Of a stretch of DNA of 64,000 bases, positions 39,940-55,041 are shown one piece after another. The stretch lies in NCBI GenBank assembly GCA_029204225.1, contig CM055107.1:6420873-6484872 (forward strand), in the 5' to 3' direction. Made by a program: the position numbers and the translations under genes. The notes below the pieces were generated by a model. The model saw nothing but the letters and a program-made list of their open reading frames with translations, was not told the DNA's origin and made no database searches. Position 1 is the stretch's first letter; each line of letters begins with the position of its first letter. Origin of the DNA: Diphasiastrum complanatum. Lineage: Eukaryota > Streptophyta > Lycopodiopsida > Lycopodiales > Lycopodiaceae.

Positions 39940-40384
39940 AGTTACGAATAGAGCCACAACTGATCTAGAGCTAAGCTATGAAAGCATAACATAAGCAAGA
40001 CTTAAGCTATGAAAGCAGCACATAAGCAAGACTTAACCCTAGAAAGCAGGAAAGAGAGAGATTAAGGAGGCTAAAGAGAGAGAGATCAATATCATCAGCT
40101 GAATAACAAATGACACAATTTCCCTACTTATAGCCAAGAGGAAGCCCTAAAAGGAAGCTTCTGGTGGCTAGGGCCCAACTGGGAGGGAAAATAGTGCATC
40201 CTCCAAGAAGGCCCCCACTCTCCAGTAATATGTCCAAATGGCGTAATAATGAATAATAAGGCCAAAGGCCAACCATATAGTCTAAGTGTCACTAATGAAT
40301 AAAAAAGGGCCCAAGGCCTGCTTATGCATAAAGTTAAGTAAATGTAAATGGACGCGGCGAATGTAATGAGCCGAGTCCATAACT
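39940..40384 (-). repeat. 5' LTR of AG...CT gypsy
   Basis: 445 bp. The plus strand reads AGTTACG...CATAACT. TATAAG on the minus strand at 40127-40132 is a likely promoter box, lost in the other LTR. Confidence 0.9.
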
Positions 40385-40389
40385 TATCC

Positions 40390-41047
40390 GAGCTACCGGA
40401 TCAGCAACGAGCTTGTATGTTGGCGCCTTACCAAAAGAGGAGCTTCTATGCTTTTTGTTGTGAAATTTCAGCATCCTGCTGATCTTCTCAGGTTGAAGGA
40501 GAGCACCCATCAAAGATCTTGGAGGAGCAATTTGTGGCACCCAAAAATCAGAATCTCAAATTTGTTATGCAACCAGTTGTCAAAAAGTTTTATATGGAGG
40601 AGGGCACCCAAACATTTGCTACTGATTTTTGGTTGTGGTATCTCCTTATCTTGCTATTTTTGTTTTTAGGTTTGCATTTGTGAAGGAAGGCACCCAATAT
40701 TTGGCATATCCTATTCTGGGTTAGGGCCAACTTGTGGCTGGAAATTTGCAGATTCTCAGCATGCAATCGGGCGCTTTCCATACCCCTATTGGAGTGTGTG
40801 TTATCACTATTTGGCTTCCTAATTGGATTTAGGTGTAGGCTTCAATAAAAGCTAATCTAATTTTCAAGAAGTTGGTTTTTTTGTGCGGAAAAACAGCCAT
40901 CTTTCCATTATCCTTTGGGCACTTTGGTTGCAGATTGAAAGATATCATGTGCTCCTACTTTCACCTCTTTGTTTGCTGCAAATTTTTAAGTAAATTTTGT
41001 TGTGGAAAGGCTCTCTTCCCCTACAAGCTGAAATTTTGTTGGAGGTA
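40390..41047 (+). other. copia C untranslated leader
   Basis: Continuation of copia C after the gypsy insertion (PBS end GAGC at 40390). No frame. It carries a series of GGCGCC, GGCACCC or GGGCGC motifs (near 40413, 40505, 40605, 40688, 40768). Its counterpart at about 48800-49240 has the same kind of motifs. Confidence 0.6.
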
Positions 41048-41775
41048 ATGGCTAAAGAATCAAAATCTATTGGTTCTTTGTTTAGTGAAGATCGGTTGGA
41101 TGGCACAAACTACTACTTGTGGAGGATAGTGGTGCTACTTGTCATATGACTTCTCACATAGAAGCATTCACTAAATTAGTGAAAGTGCAAAATGGAAGTA
41201 AGGTACAATGTGCAGATAATGCATCTTATTCTATTCATGGAATTGGAATTGTAGCCATCATTATGCCTAATGGTGAAGAAAAGTACCTTAAGAATGTGCT
41301 TTATGTTCCGGGAATCAAGAAAAATCTTCTTTCGGTTTCAACTATGTTGAAGCAAGGACTAATTGTTGAGTTCAAAGAAGATAAGTGTCTTGTCAAGGAT
41401 CCTAAAAGATCACTCTTGATTATTGTTTCGGGAATAATGCATGTTGGCTTATTCATTATGGATACCTATGAGCGACGAATTCCCTCTATATGTCTTGTTG
41501 CTTCAGATTTTCCTACTATTGAGCAGTCGGAAGGGCATGTATGTGAGGGGTGCATACTTGGAAAGTTTCAAAGGAAACCTTTTCCAGTTGATGGAACTAT
41601 ACGGGTTTTTGATAAATTTGATTTGATTCATAGTGATGTTTGTGGTCCAATGAGGACCGAATCCATTGGAAAGTGCATCTATTTTGTGACTTTTATTGAT
41701 GACTTTTCCCATTTTACATGGATCTATCCTATGAAGGCTAAATCTGAAGTCATACATACATTTACCATGCAAAAG
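41048..41775 (+). pseudogene. copia C gag start fused to protease, GAG-pre-integrase and integrase start
   Basis: ATG at 41048 gives MAKESKSIGSLFSEDRLDGT, 25 codons of gag, then a deletion and frameshift into the protease EDSGATCHMTSHIEAF (41119). Next LKNVLYVPGIKKNLLSV, the GAG-pre-integrase block GHVCEGCILGKFQRKPFP, and integrase LIHSDVCGPMRTESIGKC and YFVTFIDDFSHFTWIYPMKA. From 41119 it is open for 219 codons before losing homology near 41775. RT and RNase H are missing because a Tat-like gypsy begins. The same gag start is found at 49241. Confidence 0.8.
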
Positions 41776-41868
41776 ATGAGATTATTATTTCTCTTGGGGA
41801 ACGATCAAACCTTTTATAATACGTAATTCATTGATTTTGTGGAAATCTATAACGACTAGGCCACCACA
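41776..41868 (+). mobile_element. LTR end of Tat-like gypsy, truncated
   Basis: Sequence between the copia integrase and the tRNA-Asp PBS, ending CCACCACA. Only about 90 bp of LTR can be present, so the LTR was cut when it was joined to the copia fragment. Confidence 0.45.
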
Positions 41869-41872
41869 TAAT

Positions 41873-41890
41873 TGGCGCCGTTGCCGGGGA
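41873..41890 (+). promoter_or_regulatory. tRNA-Asp primer-binding site
   Basis: TGGCGCCGTTGCCGGGGA is the exact complement of the plant tRNA-Asp 3' end and is the PBS typical of Athila/Tat-lineage gypsy elements. Confidence 0.93.
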
Positions 41891-41955
41891 GATGAATTTC
41901 ACCTTTTGCAATATTTTTAAGTGCATTACATCTACGAATCTTTCTCATGTAATGC

Positions 41956-42998
41956 ATGCCAAGAACATACTCTCAAGCAATTATTGAATAGAAACGTTTA
42001 GAGCGTGCACAATGTTTAGAAGCATATAGGAAGTCTAGAGATTTGTATTTGCAGAATTTGCAAAACTCACAAGTTAGAGCAAGATTAACACCTGAAGCAT
42101 TTAATGATCTCTTACATGCTACTACAACATTTGTAAATTCATTTGAGGAAAGATCCGTTGAAACACCAAGTTCTACAGATTCACCTGAATCAGATTCGTC
42201 TGATTCTACTTTCGAACCAAGTTCAGACTCTTTGTCCGAGCGAAGTTTAGATTCAGATCCTCCAAGTCCATCTAGTTCACCACCATCTGTTAATATGGCT
42301 AATCTAGCGCCACCCACATCTACAAAAATCAGATATGATTTCTTTAAGAGATCATCATCTGAAGATGCGGATAGTTATATGTCGCAATTTGAATCCATTA
42401 CCATAGCAAACAAAGAGCAGACGGACGAGGATAAAGTTAGAATTTTGCCAGGTCTTCTACGGAAGCAGGCTAGGATTTGGTACAGTCACTTAGTACCGAA
42501 AACAGTTAATACTTGGAACGCTTTAAAAGCAGCATTCCTTAAACAGTTTAGGGAGATAGGATATTCCACTAGATTGTTGGCTTGGCTTAACTCTGTTGAA
42601 AAAAAAGCCAAATGAATCACTTAGGAAATATACTCATAGGGTTAAGAATTTAATAGGAAAGTTAGGGGCCCAGTATCCAGTTCCTATGCAAAATGAATGG
42701 CTTTTGGGTGGTTTGCCTAAGAAAATGGATCGTTATTGTCGACAGGGTTTGATGACTTCTTTGAAAGATGTCATTGCCTCTGCCGAGAATTACGAAACCT
42801 CTCGAATCTCTCGTTGACGGAGAAATGAAAGAAAAAGTAGTAAAAAAGACAAATTTAAACAAACAGAAAAATCTGAAACATCTCTTGAGTCTGAATCATA
42901 ATCTGATCTAGTGGATATGGAAGAATCTTCTGAGTATTCATCTTATTCTTCTTCATCGAAAGAAGAATCTTCTTATAGGAAAACTAGGAATAGGAACT
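41956..42998 (+). pseudogene. Tat-like gypsy gag
   Basis: ATG at 41956 (PRTYSQAIIE, then a stop at 41989) and onward in the same frame: CLEAYRKSRDLYLQNLQNSQ, an acidic Ser/Asp-rich stretch, RYDFFKRSSSEDADSYMSQF, LLRKQARIWYSHLVPKTVNT and WNALKAAFLKQFREIGYS. A frameshift near 42600 leads to NESLRKYTHRVKNLIGKLGA and LLGGLPKKMDRYCRQG, then a Ser/Lys-rich tail with further stops. This matches plant gypsy gag (A..W.......W..L...F...F). No zinc knuckle was found. Confidence 0.75.
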
Positions 42999-43015
42999 CA
43001 AAAAGAAAGAAAAGA

Positions 43016-43497
43016 ATATAGATAGAATACTAATAGACTCAGGATCTAGTATCAACCTAGTAACAAAAACAATGGTTATAGAATTAGGATTAGAAAACCA
43101 GATACAACCTATCGCTTATCACCAAATCCATTTAGCAGACGCGACTAAATGTATACCAGTAGGCGAGCTAAAAGGTATTAACGTAGTTATAGAGACAAAG
43201 ACGTTTGTTATGCATTTCCTTGTCATAAATCCAGTAGATACACCACCTTATTCGATATTATTTGGAAGACCATGGTTATATCAAGCAGATACTATTATAT
43301 ATTGGTCTACCAAACAAATATTTTTTCCACGTATTCTGGGTCACCTTTTGAGATGGGGTGAGGAGTTAGCTAGACCTGCTGAATCATGGATCAATTTCAT
43401 AGAATGCTATGAGGTTGATGAGGAAGTAGACAACATCCGTGTCGAGAGAAGTTCTGGGTGGAACCAGAGCAAGTCTGACCAACGAGATGATAGATAA
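43016..43497 (+). pseudogene. Tat-like gypsy aspartic protease
   Basis: The frame has ILIDSGSSINLVTKTM, with the retropepsin active site DSGS, then IHLADATKCIPVGELKGINV and PYSILFGRPWLYQADTI (the ILGRPWL block) and STKQIFF. It cleaves the gag-pol polyprotein. It is open from about 43019 to 43497 and overlaps the RT-linker frame in another phase (43439 onward), so a frameshift separates protease from RT. Confidence 0.8.
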
Positions 43498-44400
43498 AAT
43501 AGATTATGTGGAAATAGAAATTAATAAAGGTAAGACTTTGAATCTATATAAACACCAATTGGACCAAGAACGTGAAGAGTATATATTGCTTCTTCAAAAA
43601 TACCAAAATGTGTTTGCTTGGTCGATGGATGATATAATAGGTGTACCAGTTAAATGGGATGAACATAGAATAGATCTCATTTAGGGAACAATACATGTTA
43701 GGCAACGCCAATGTAGATTGAATCCAAAGTACTCCTTATTAGTAAAAGACGAATTAGATAGATGTCTTAGAGCGGGTATTATATATCTTGTTCTAAGCAG
43801 TGAGTGGGTGTCACCAATAGTTATAGTACCTAAGAAGAAGACAGGCAAGATTAGAGTTTGTCAGGATTTTAGGAAACTAAATGCTGCCATAGCAAAAGAT
43901 TATCATCCTCTGTCGTATACAAATACTATTCTTGACTAGGTAGCAGAACATGAACGTTATAGTTTTTTAGATGGATTCTCAGGTTATAATCAAATTTTTA
44001 TAAAAGAGGAAGATAGACCCAAAACTACTTTCACCACTGATTGGAGGACGTACGCACATACGCGAATGCCCTTTGGTCTTTGTAATGCACCTGCCACATT
44101 CCAACATATGATGACAAATATTTCTCAAAAAATTTTAAGAAAGTTTTTAGAAATTTTTATGGATGACTTTTGTGTCTATTCATTAACTAAAAACCATTTA
44201 GATGCATTAGAGAAAACATTGAGAAGATGTCAAGAGACATCTCTTAAACTGCATCCAGCTAAGTGTTACTTTGGGATGAGGGAAGGCATCCTTTTAGGGC
44301 ATAAAATTTCAAAGGATGGTATACAAGCCGACATTGAAAAAATAAAGATGATTTTAGAATTATTAGAACCAACCAATTTAAGAGAGCTTACAGGTTTTCT
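43439..44400 (+). pseudogene. Tat-like gypsy reverse transcriptase
   Basis: EEYILLLQKYQNVFAWSMDD starts the linker, a stop lies at 43682, then LNPKYSLLVKDELDRCLRAG, SEWVSPIVIVPKKKTGKIR, CQDFRKLNAAIAKDYHPL, a stop at 43937, SFLDGFSGYNQIFI, TRMPFGLCNAPATFQHMM and the catalytic block LEIFMDDFCVYS. Tat-lineage RTs commonly carry FMDDF. Then HPAKCYFGMREGILLGHKIS. All expected RT blocks are present in one phase with a few stops. Confidence 0.88.
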
Positions 44401-45001
44401 AGGACATGTAGGTTACTATCAGAGGATAATTAAAGATTATGCTATAATAGTAACTCCTTCAACAAGTTTACTAAAAAAATCTGTTGAGTACCATTGGACA
44501 CAGGACCATCAGCAAGATTTTGATCAATTGAAACAGTCATTAGCAGAAGCCATTGGGGTTAGACCTCCAAATTGGGCTAAAAAGTTCCATGTATATGTAG
44601 ACACATCATCTTTTGCGATAGGTGTAGTGCTTAGTTAGAAAGATGACCAAAATGTAGATTATCCAATTTACTATGCGGGGAGGCAACTCGCTGCATCAGA
44701 AAAGAATTATTCCGCTACAGAGCGAGAAGCACTAGGGATGATTTATTCAGTCAAGAAATTTAGACATTACCTTTTAGGATATCCTTTTGTTTTTCACGTA
44801 GATCATTACGCATTGAAACATTTAGTGAATAAACCTGATCTTTCGGGTAGAATAGCTAGATGAATATTATTATTAGATGAGTTTAATTATGAAATAGAAC
44901 TAAGAAGAGGCAAGGATCATCAAAATGCCGACTATATATCCCGCCTCCAAACAAAAAATCAATTAGAACCCATTTCTGATGAATTTTCAAATGAACATAT
45001 A
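44401..45001 (+). pseudogene. Tat-like gypsy RNase H
   Basis: Follows RT: FHVYVDTSSFAIGVVLS (first Asp), a stop at 44636, YYAGRQLAASEKNYSATERE (the Glu block), KKFRHYLLGYPFVFHVDHYA (second Asp), a stop near 44862, then FNYEIELRRGKDHQNADYIS (last Asp). It removes RNA from RNA/DNA hybrids during reverse transcription. Two stops inactivate it. Confidence 0.85.
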
Positions 45002-45566
45002 ATGTGTATTCAATCAAAAACATCAATCTATAGGGACGTTATAAATTTTTTACAGGACCAGATATATCCTGAACATTTTAATAAACAGCAAAAAACTGTT
45101 TTTCTTTCTAAGGTAGGACCTTACACGATTGTAAATAGTATATTGTATAAATTAGGAGCTGACGATAGTCTCCACCGATGTTTAGAACCAACCGAGACAA
45201 CCGCTGTAATAAGTGCATTACATGAGGAAGATTCAGGGGGTCGCTATGCTCTTAAAAAAATTGCAAAAAAGATTTTCAATGCTAAATATTGGTGGCCTAC
45301 CTTCTATAGAGATGTTAAATTATTCATTAAAAAATGTGATGCATGCCAGAGGATGGGGAAACCCAGCTTCGCAACACATTGGCCGCTTACTCCAATTATT
45401 CCCTAAGCACTCTTTGAGAAGTGGGGGATAGATTTTGTAGGGCCTATTAAACCGATCACGCATAAAATTCGTCGTCGTTACATACTCGTTGCCACGGACT
45501 ATGCTACCAAGATGGTAGAGGCCGAAGCCACAATTAAAAACGATGCTAAGACTGTAGTGAAGTTTT
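45002..45566 (+). pseudogene. Tat-like gypsy integrase, truncated in the core
   Basis: Zinc region HEEDSGGRYALKKIAKK and YWWPTFYRDVKLFIKKCDAC: the second His of the HHCC set is Tyr. After a stop at 45403 comes KWGIDFVGPIKPI and RRRYILVATDYATKMVEAEA, with the first two catalytic Asp residues. The sequence ends near 45566 before the Glu and joins unrelated DNA leading to the extra ORF. The deletion removes the rest of the integrase. Confidence 0.85.
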
Positions 45567-45675
45567 TATTCTTCAGTTGTTGTCGCTACTATTTTCCATC
45601 ACTCTTGCTCTCCGAATTGCGAATTGTTGCGATCAAGCTCTTGTCTGCCATCGCTCGTTTACATCTACAAGCACT

Positions 45676-47764
45676 ATGGCGATTGTATTCAAAACGCATC
45701 CAAAGCCAGTAATACCAGTATTACAACCACTAGCTGTTCGAGCACGAATTGAAGGTCTTCTTCAATTCAATCCATCAGTAATTCTTATTGATTTATGTTA
45801 TGAGCTGATCCGCAATTTGGGCGAAATAGAAGAAGGACATATTTCCACAACCGTCCGCAATCAAGAGATTGTTATCACCGAGGGATTTTACTGTCGTGCC
45901 TTAGGATTGCCTATGGATGGCAGTATGCTAGTTACTAAACCAAATTTCATTGCGGAGAGTGGAGCTTTTCAAGAAGAGGCTTATCTTGAGAAACGGGGAT
46001 ACAAACTCTCTTACATAAGAGACCCCAATCTCAAGAGTTTTGTTCGATTTGCTCTTGCTTCTATCTTCTTACCGGAGCAAGAGTACACAATTTCAAATAC
46101 CAATATGGGATACATGCTGAGAGCTTTAAATGGAGAACAAATTGCCTTCGGACAGATTGCTTTTAAGCAATTCTGTAAATTAATAAAAGTTAATCAGTTC
46201 TCCAGGCTGGATCAACAGATGGGCATTTTATGTATGCATGCTGGTGTGCTGACAATGTAGGAGGATATCAAGATTGCACCAATACTATCAGAGCTAGCAC
46301 CATCAAGTGAAGTGGAATTCTAGATGCAGACATCAAAGGCAGCCACATCATCATCATCCAGTCAAGGGAGCACGGTGAGGATGACTTCACCATCATTCCA
46401 ATACACACCACTATCCAGCAAAGAAGAAAATAGTAATGTGGAAGAGGAGGCAGAGGACACTGCTGATCAGGAGTATAATCAGACTGAAATACCACAAGAA
46501 CCAGAAATACAAGGAGCAGAGCAGCTTTCTGATGACCAGAGGACAGCGAAAGCGACACCGAGGAACCAATCCTCGATGCTAAGCTATATTAAAAGGTTTC
46601 TTAAACACTATTGCCAGATACTCGGGAAGCTATTCAACATCTTGCTAGCTTGGAGAAGGTATCCAGAAAGCTGGGGTCCAAGTATGAAAGAGTCCGAGCA
46701 GACCTCACCCAAAAAGATACAGAGCTGAGCGAAACAAAGGCTGAGTTGGCCTATAGAAATGTGGAGCTTGAAGCAGTTAATGAGGAGCTGAGCAAAAAAG
46801 ATACAGAGCTTGAAGAAGCGAAAGGAAGGCAGGATGCCAAGCTTGAAGTGTTGGAAGAAATGCAAGAGCAGTCCAACGCCTTCGAAAGTGAGAACATACT
46901 GCTCAAACAACAACTTCAGACCCTGCAGTCTTCTTTGCAGGAGGAGAGACGAGTGGAACTACTCTTCAGAGTAGCAATGCGGAGCTCAGCAATGAACGCA
47001 ATAGTGCTCATGAATCAATTGCCCAACTGCAAAATTCTGCAAAAATGTTAAAGAAAGACAATCAAATATATAAAAAACAGGCCAAAGAGGCAATACTGTG
47101 GCGAATCAGTGCCGAAGTCACACTCGGTGCCTGCGTATCTCATGGCAGGTACCGAATTGATCCGGTAGCATGGAAGGGAATCCAGGAGAGGATGCTCCAG
47201 ACCTTCGAGATGCAATATCTGCAGCCGCAGATGATTACTTATGAGAAGCTGAAGGAAGAATTAGAAGAGGCCAAATTCCAATCAGGCCAAATGCAGATTT
47301 CTGATGTAGAAGAACCAGCGCAAGGACAAGATCAGGAGACGCAGACAAATGAGCCAGCACCAGTAATGTCAGAAAAGGCCATCCAAACGGATACCATCTG
47401 CAGGCAGATCTTGAGAGATCAAGAAACACAGACCGAAACCAAGGATGCCGCGGAGGTACAAGCTACTGAAGACCAACCTGAGGCGTTAAGCGTCATTCCA
47501 TACCAAGCCCAAGCGTCACCAAGTGGAGCAACTGTAAAGAAAAACAAGATTGTCTACTCACTACTAAAGTCAGAATTTCAGACATTTCATCAGGAACTAA
47601 CATTTTTTGTTCCACCTTTTTGTAGTCCAAAACTCCAATGGAAAATGGATTACTTTTTTTTACCTAAACTTTTTGGTTACACAAAAGAACAATGGGAGAA
47701 CCCTTGGACTTTTTCTAGCATAAATACTTTATGGTCTAGACTAACTAGTAACCACAACAGCTGA
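45676..47764 (+). pseudogene. extra ORF of Tat-like gypsy, copy 2 (coiled coil plus TQT motifs)
   Basis: ATG 45676: MAIVFKTHPKPVIPVLQPLA, LIRNLGEIEEGHISTTVRNQ and FYCRALGLPMDGSMLV, where the LGLPMDG block recalls plant mobile domain or transposon-associated proteins. In-frame stops at 46258 and 46321 and frameshifts near 46600 and 46945 interrupt it. Then an Asp/Glu/Ser linker, about 130 residues of coiled coil (TQKDTELSETKAELAYRNVE, and ELSNERNSAHESIAQLQNSA in the restored phase), and a conserved-looking WRISAEVTLGA segment. An acidic Gln-rich part carries QETQTNE, KAIQTDT and QETQTET. The end reads WKMDYFFLPKLFGYTKEQWE. The last codons lie within the repeat that begins at 47748. Confidence 0.65.
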
Positions 47765-48125
47765 ACTCCTAGCATAGAATATGATTCAGCTTCACAATTA
47801 CACTTCTATGTCCTCCACAATCAGAAAAAAATTAATCTCTATGAAATAAACACAAGGGAGGGCTTCATGAAGACCAGACATAGTTCAGTTCAGAAAAATC
47901 AATAATACTCAAACTCAAAAGTGTAAGGCCAAAGTTCCAAGTGTCGTCCCATGGCACAGGTTTCGTAGGTGCTGTTCAAGTGCCACGGAACTTCAGTTCC
48001 ACGACATTTGTTTTTTTTTTTTTGTCAGTTTTGGTTATAAAAAATTAAAAAAAAAAGAAAGGTGCCGTACCACGACACCTGGAACGGTACCTGGACTCCA
48101 CAGCACCTATGCCATGGGGTACTTT
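47748..48125 (-). repeat. interspersed repeat, copy B, inverted relative of 9948-10246
   Basis: The reverse complement of 47748-48033 aligns with copy A over about 290 bp, including the foldback GTGCCACGGAACT-TC-AGTTCCACGACATT. A second diverged GGTGCC-rich module lies at 48060-48125, so this copy has a partial tandem duplication. Confidence 0.7.
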
Positions 48126-48396
48126 GAGAGTAACTAATGCGTCTATCTTGTTTACTTCTAAGCTTTAGCTTCCATCTGTTTTTAACCTGGTAGTGGTACA
48201 AATCATAAAAGAATTGTACCAGTGAACTCTTTATTCTAATAGGCATAGTCATGCTTACGGAGAGAGTCAAATAATTAATTCCATTGCGCACGAACATTTT
48301 TTGTTCGAGTTCGCTTCTCGTTCGTTTCTTGTTCGAATTTGTTTCTCATTTGTGTTCGTCATTAATTCTCCCCCCCTCTCTCTCTCTCTCCAACAT

Positions 48397-48790
48397 GTAG
48401 CAGATCTCGAAGTCCATCAAATGGATTTCCAGACTGCTTTCCTCAATGGGATCATTGAAGAAGAAATTTTCATGTCACAGCCAAAAGGATATGAGTTGAG
48501 GGGTGAGCAACACCTTGTGTGCAAAATTCACAAGGCACTCTATGGGCTGAAATAGTCACCCAGAGCTGGATTCCAAAAAATAAAAGTATTCTCCAACTTT
48601 GAATGGTCAGTTTTTCTTTTCCTCTAAGTTGATGCTTTGATCTTCACCTTAATTGATCCCATTCTTGTGATAGTTGCTGAGCAGACTAGGAGACTATCGA
48701 TAACAATTATTTAGAACAAATTTGTGGGCTATGGAGTAGCTCTCCAGAGCAATAAGAACTGCACTACATGGCTCAGGGAACTAACTTCTA
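48397..48790 (+). pseudogene. copia RT fragment
   Basis: Reads DLEVHQMDFQTAFLNGIIEE, EIFMSQPKGYEL and QHLVCKIHKALYGLK, then a stop in place of Gln and SPRAG. The YVDD region is degraded to LFL-stop-VDALIF. These are copia RT blocks 3 to 5. The remainder (to about 48790) is in broken frames. Confidence 0.8.
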
Positions 48791-49240
48791 CTTTTTCTAG
48801 CTATTGAAGGGCACCTCCACTATTTTGAGGGCTTGCTGTAGGGCGCCCGTGCTCAAGCTGAAATTTTCAGATCCACTTTTAGGAGGGTGCCCATCTACAA
48901 AAGAAGATACATGTGTTTTTGAAACATTTCTTGCTAAAATTATCTTGTTGATTAGCTTGTAGGAGGGCGCTACCATCTGCCCTATACATGCATGTAGTGT
49001 GCACTCATTTTCGGCCAAAAATTTGGTTTTGGTGTTGGCTTCATTCGAAGTTTACCTATTTGTGTGCAATCTGGTTTTTGTGCTGAAAATAGCCACATAT
49101 TTAATTATTCTTTGAGCAAATTGCATGTGGAGTATTGCAATCAATTGTGCTCATATTTTCAACTTTATGATTGTTGCCCATTGAGTAGATTTTGTTTTCG
49201 AATTTTTTTTTTCTATCTACTACAAGCTCATTTTTTGGTT
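48791..49240 (+). other. copia leader, same family as copia C
   Basis: Non-coding, with GGGCACC, GGGCGCCC, GGGTGCCC and GGGCGC motifs near 48793, 48840, 48886 and 48965. It leads into a gag start almost identical to that at 41048. Confidence 0.55.
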
Positions 49241-49627
49241 ATGGCTAAAAAATCGAAGTCAATCAGTTCTTTATTTAATGAAGATAGGTTGGATGGCACA
49301 AACTATTCTTTGTGGTGCTACATGATTAAGGACCTTCTTATTGCAAAAGGTTTATGGGAAGTAGTTAATGGTGATGAAGAGAGGCCACCTACCTTGGCAC
49401 CTAGTACACCAACTAGAGCAACTACTTCATCAACAACGGTTGTGTCTTCTGGTGATGAGCAAAGAAAGTGGGACCGACGAGATGCACAAGCACATCCCGT
49501 CATTGCATTATCGAAGAAGAGATCTATCCTACCACGTCTCAGATCTTGCAAGACTTCCAAAAGTGTTTGGGAAACTCTTGCCAAGATGTTTCAAGTAAAG
49601 AATGGGGCAAAAGTGGTTGTTGGCTGA
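49241..49627 (+). pseudogene. copia gag N-terminal part
   Basis: ATG 49241: MAKKSKSISSLFNEDRLDGT, NYSLWCYMIKDLLIAKGLWE, VVNGDEERPP, RKWDRRDAQAHPVIALS and SKSVWETLAKMFQVKN. This is the UBN2-type copia gag start (G.NY..W...M...L...LW..V). It is open for 128 codons and then lost. Capsid end and zinc knuckle are missing. It is a sister of the 25-codon stub at 41048. Confidence 0.85.
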
Positions 49628-53345
<3,718 letters not shown>

Positions 53346-53368
53346 ATTAGATGAATCAGAAATAATAT

Positions 53369-53396
<28 letters not shown>
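53369..53396. repeat. (CA)14 microsatellite
   Basis: 28 bp; translated as Cys-Val on the minus strand ahead of the protease pseudogene. Confidence 0.95.
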
Positions 53397-54081
<685 letters not shown>

Positions 54082-54705
54082 TTGAAATGTACTCCAAGGC
54101 TTGATGGTGCTCTTTACATTCCTTCACTTTCAAGGCTTTTGCTAAGTGTTGGTCAAATGTTAAAAAAAGGGTACAAGACAAAGTTTGTTGGGGATGTTTG
54201 CTTCTTTACTAAGGGAGATGTCTTGATTGCTAGTGGCAATAGACAAGGTAGACTTTACAAGCTTGATGCATTTGTTATGTCTAACAAGAGGAATGAAATG
54301 GATGTTGGTGGTTCTCTCAACTTTCAAAAGTCAATCCCTAGCATCAATAAGATTGGTAGATCTTATGCAAAGTCTAAAGAACTTCCTTATGCTAGATCTA
54401 GATTGAGATCTAATTAGCTTCTTGGAGATAGTTATTGTTGTGCTAACTTGGCAACTCTTGGTGAATCTATGGTCAATGTTTTGGATCCATTGGATTTTGA
54501 AGATGGACTAGAGCTACCTACTAGTCAAATGGAGTCATGTGGTGCTAAATTAGTATCATGTTTGAACTCTTCTACTCATAGATTTCCAAGTCTTGGTGGC
54601 TCTTCAATGGAACTACATGGAAAGTGCAAAAATGAAATCTACAAAGGCAAGGTGGTGATGGAGGTTCATTCATGGAGATACATGGTGCATTCACTATGGG
54701 CATAG
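54082..54705 (+). pseudogene. copia E, GAG-pre-integrase region fragment
   Basis: Reads LDGALYIPSLSRLLLSVGQM, KKGYKTKFVGDVCFFTKGDV and LIASGNRQGRLYKLDAF, the region between copia protease and integrase (LYVPSLSRNLLSVGQL). It is open to 54417. After a stop the same phase continues with LDPLDFEDGLELPTSQME, not recognised. The zinc HHCC block and integrase are missing. Confidence 0.75.
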
Positions 54706-55028
54706 TGGAATGTGGAGGAGGCATGCAAACACTTGTTGGTTACTTTCACTTACAACTTTTTTGCTGCTATTTTATAGAGAATTCAAAGGTGGATACATGG
54801 AGGAATCCTTTCATTATGATTCTATGTTCTTTTACATGTATCTTGGTCACCATTCTATGTAAAATTGATGTAAGAAATAGTGAAGCATCCTATATGGACA
54901 CTATTATCTATATCAATTATGTTGTACTTCATATTGTACATATTAGAGCACTTGAGAAGAGATCTATTATCATGATGGAGGTCATTCTTAGGTTTGAGCA
55001 AAGTAGTGTTGTAAAACTAGCAAGTTAA
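54672..55028 (+). repeat. module shared with copia D
   Basis: Counterpart of 35528-35902 in the same orientation relative to its LTR (shared KIDVRNSEAS and YINY blocks). It ends just before the polypurine tract GATGAAGAGGGAG (55029-55041). Confidence 0.6.
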
Positions 55029-55041
55029 GATGAAGAGGGAG

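Larger units (their letters stand above)
33150..40384 (-). mobile_element. gypsy element with AG...CT LTR ends, TSD TATCC
   Basis: A complete element of 7235 bp (including a 2.9-kb nested copia) on the minus strand. LTRs are 33150-33591 and 39940-40384, differing at about 21 positions by eye. Both begin AGTTACGAATAG and end GTCCATAACT. The flanks TATCC (33145-33149) and TATCC (40385-40389) are a 5-bp target duplication. A PBS abuts the inner edge of the right LTR. Order on the minus strand: LTR, PBS, gag, protease, integrase, LTR. RT and RNase H are deleted. Confidence 0.9.

Noticed and set aside
45577-45675. Upstream TTG start for the second extra ORF
   Set aside because: Non-ATG start in the junction sequence; ATG at 45676 is the first sensible start.
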